Positions 57,070 through 64,000 of a stretch of DNA of 64,000 bases are shown here, piece by piece. Location of the stretch: NCBI GenBank assembly GCA_963922205.1, contig CAWUHX010000128.1, positions 310,001-374,000 of the forward strand, read 5' to 3'. A model generated the notes under the pieces. That model worked only from the letters and a program-made list of their open reading frames with translations. It was not told the DNA's origin and searched no databases. Source of the DNA: Romanomermis culicivorax (lineage: Eukaryota; Nematoda; Enoplea; Mermithida; Mermithidae). How positions within the stretch are numbered: position 1 is the stretch's first letter; every line of letters starts with the position of its first letter. Made by a program: the position numbers and the translations under genes.

Positions 57070-57305
57070 ATAGTCATATACTTTTGTTAGTTTACATTTC
57101 AGTATCTATTATATTTCTGTTTTGTTCCTTTTGCGCCAACTTCGATAATTTGACCAACTTCTAATAGACAGTCATAATGCGTGTGTACGGCTGCGTTTTA
57201 CGTGCGGCAGCTGAATCGCACTTGTGGATGGATGGGTTCTGCTGCGCTCAGTTGTGAATGGCTGTGTCTCACTCGTCGAATGCAGCGTTCAATTAAATAT
57301 TTTAC

Positions 57306-61429
<4,124 letters not shown>

Positions 61430-61439
61430 CTGTGATAAA

Positions 61440-64000
61440 TACACTTGAATGTCAAAAATAAAGGTGATTCTAAGCTCTGAACAATATTTTGCTGTCAATA
61501 ACGCAGTTTTTTTTCAGGAAGGCTTAAGCAAGGTTCCTTTTTTAGCACGAGTCCCATTAGCACTTGTGTTAATAAAAAAATATTTCATTGCCACAGTAAG
61601 CATCGTTGACAAGTGATACTTCGTTGGTCTGAATTGTGGAACTAATGTGTGCGTTTGTCGATTCTTGAAACAGGGTTTTTTAGGCCAATTAGGAGCCATG
61701 GCTCCTAAAAATTCTGATTGGCTCCTAAAAATTTAGGGGCACAGGCCAAATTGGCTTGTAAAAATGAGAACCTAACCACCCATTTTGATTAGGCTATACT
61801 TAAGGCTTCCTGTGCAGAGATGCATTTTTTTCATTTTGAAATGAAAAATACCAAAAATTTTCTGGCGCTTCGCACCGGATTTCGAATCATGTATGGTTCT
61901 TGGTATCATTTCTGTTGTGCGGTCAGAAAATGTCATCGTAGCTTATGCTTATAGCCTTCAGAAACCAGCATGTTATGCATGAATGTGTGATCTTATATTG
62001 TTTTTTTTCACGTATTTTCCAAGCAATTTTCTAGATTTCGATTAGATGGATTCTACATAGAAAAAGATTCTAGAAAACGGTTCACAAAATCGTTTTGCAA
62101 CGCTTTAGAAATTTTGGCTTTGGCGAACATAACTTTTTGCATTTGGAAAATGATTTTTTAATCATCAGCATAGGAAAATGGCAGAGGTTCTTGCTATCTA
62201 AAGGAAGAAGCTATTCAGACTCATTGTTGCTTGCCTAATTTTTGAATTTTATTTTGCCCCACTGAAAACACATTGAATTCACTGAAAAAATAGACCTTTC
62301 ATGCATGAAAAAAATATTGAAAGTATTCATTTTCTAATGCTATAGAATATCATTATCTAAAATTTTCTTTCAGTGCTAAGAATACCTATCGCGCTTTTTT
62401 ATGTTATAGATCATGTGAAAACTATCGCTTTTGATAAATATTTGTGATTGGCAAATTACTGGCTCCAGATATATAAGATCCAAAATAGATGTACAATTCT
62501 TGACCTCTTCCGCCAATCAAATGGTAAAAAGATCATGATCGGTCATCGTCAGTTGCTGTAGAATGTGCTGAAAAAATGCATTTTCCGACATTTTAGAGGC
62601 CTCGAAATCAAAATTTTTCGGCGCTGGGCACCGAAAAAGTTACTTTAGTCAGACTTTTGATTTCTCACCCAGAACTCAAGAAATTCAATTATAAAAATCA
62701 GGAACTGACGCAAAGTGAATGAAATACAAGGGAAGTATCTTTCAATCATTTTTCTGATGAAATTAGGCGAATTTATCTGTTTTAGAGTGAGCAACTGAAA
62801 ATCTGTGCAACCATACATGTAATTTTGGCGAAGTGCTATGGGACCCCCCGAAATCGTCGACCTTATAGCTAGCCATTTGGCGACCGCTCCCCAGGATTTT
62901 CCAATCCTATGGCTGGCCATATGGTAGCCCTAGAGACCCCCATACTTTTGGTCGGAAAAATACTGAAAAATGTCAATTTTTTAATGAAAAATGTCAATTT
63001 TTGAACAAAAAAGGGTCAAAAACGTCAATTTTCTCGACGCTTCATGCCATAAATACATTTTTTATCATTTTTCAGAAAAAAATTACTATTTTTTGAACCA
63101 TTTTTCGGACTTTTTCGGGAAGAAATCATTTTTTTTTGTCTTTCAGCGACCCCTTCCCCAAAATCTTGGGAATTACTGACCCCCGACCCCAAAAAAGTGG
63201 CCCGACCCCCCCCCCCCCCAGACCTCGGGGCTCCGTTACATGTATGTGTGCAACCAAATTTTTCCCCAAGTAACAGATCAATCTGGCTTGTGCAAAAAAC
63301 CCTAATGATTGATTTGAATAATGAGTGATCTCATTTGTGAGCCTTAGTATTCTGTGTGTGATTAAAAATGTATTCAAAATTATTGATCTGTTATGTGGGC
63401 TTCTACTGTGATTTCAAGGAGTGCTTTTGACTAAATTTGTTGAAAAAACATTGTTTTTTACTACCACATTTATCTACAAACTTTTTAATTTTGGCTTGTT
63501 GAAATTCCTATTGGCCTGTCAAATTTTGACCTTAGGAGCCAAATGGCCTATCGAGAAAAAACCAAAAAAACCTGGTCTTGAAAACAAATGCTGTTAGTCT
63601 GGATGCTTGGTTTTGTCGATTCGATCGGTGATTCATGGAATCATGCTTGATGTTGGTACTTTCAAAAGGAATTTGAACGAAAAAGGAAGCATTCAGGATG
63701 AATTTTTCATGACATTTTCGTTTCATTTTCATTTTCAGTCATTAACACGCGTGCCAACGTCTGAAATTTCTACTAGCACAGCTCTGATTTCATTAGCAAC
63801 GTACTAAAAAAAGGATCATGGTCCGAAGACATTTCTTCGATTTTCTAAAAGTATGTATTAGGACTAGTGATGTGAGGAACATCACTAATTGAGACACTTC
63901 ATTGTCCCAAGCCAGTAAGACATCGTCCAGAAATGGGCCTCTGATTATATCTGGCAAGGCTATAAAAATTTTGTGCATACGACTTATGTTCGTTTACACT
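61440..64000. other. Gene-free interval upstream of the visible DHX38 exons
   Basis: I looked on the minus strand for the Walker A exon that should precede 61429 and did not find it. The interval holds a GGAGCCATGGCTCC-word insert (61670-61760, related words at 63495-63575), two GC hairpins (61862-61877 and 62617-62635) and a MITE (62812-63246). Confidence 0.4.
62812..63246. mobile_element. hAT-like MITE, CATACATGTAA subfamily
   Basis: Ends CATACATGTAATTTTGG and CCGTTACATGTATG, with perfect 8-bp flanks TGTGCAAC (62804-62811 and 63247-63254). The interior shares long stretches with 39226-39645 (GAAGTGCTATGG, ATGGTAGCCCTAG, CCCCCATACTTTTG). Confidence 0.87.

Overview
The window is AT-rich nuclear DNA from a multicellular invertebrate. 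This rests on spliced genes with GT-AG introns (a Prp16/DHX38 spliceosomal helicase and a MATH-domain gene), a Ty3/gypsy-type LTR retrotransposon, a CR1/L2-type LINE ending in a (TTCA)n tail, and very many short inverted-repeat transposons. The species cannot be named from the sequence. The protein families hint at an arthropod-like animal, but only weakly.

Layout. 1-2 kb: the 3' end of an acidic, multi-exon minus-strand gene, cut off upstream by a Ty3/gypsy element (2108-11272, LTRs about 98% alike, 4-bp target duplication AACC). 11.3-12.4 kb: a kilobase of A/G-only DNA, then a tiny zinc-finger ORF with its own poly(A) signal. 12.6-17.7 kb: noncoding, degenerate repeats. 17.8-21.8 kb: an almost complete LINE. 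23.2-26.6 kb: the most interesting gene. A 10-exon minus-strand model closes perfectly in phase (566 codons plus stop) and joins an N-terminal MATH domain, a helical region, acidic linkers and a C-terminal DUF4780-like domain. 26.7-57.1 kb: a mosaic of duplicated blocks, a 98-bp tandem array in two copies, long-TIR elements, hAT-like MITEs with 8-bp target duplications, short palindrome-bearing inserts, and stray acidic exons related to the linkers of the MATH gene. 57.3-61.4 kb: four exons of a minus-strand Prp16/DHX38 helicase, with one frameshift and one exon junction that does not close. 61.4-64 kb: repeats only.

The cellular genes are all on the minus strand where they can be read. DHX38/Prp16 is a core splicing factor. 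The MATH/DUF4780-like protein has no assigned function and looks like a lineage-specific, expanding family. Most of the rest is mobile DNA at different stages of decay, and duplicated blocks here supply natural empty sites that confirm several insertions.
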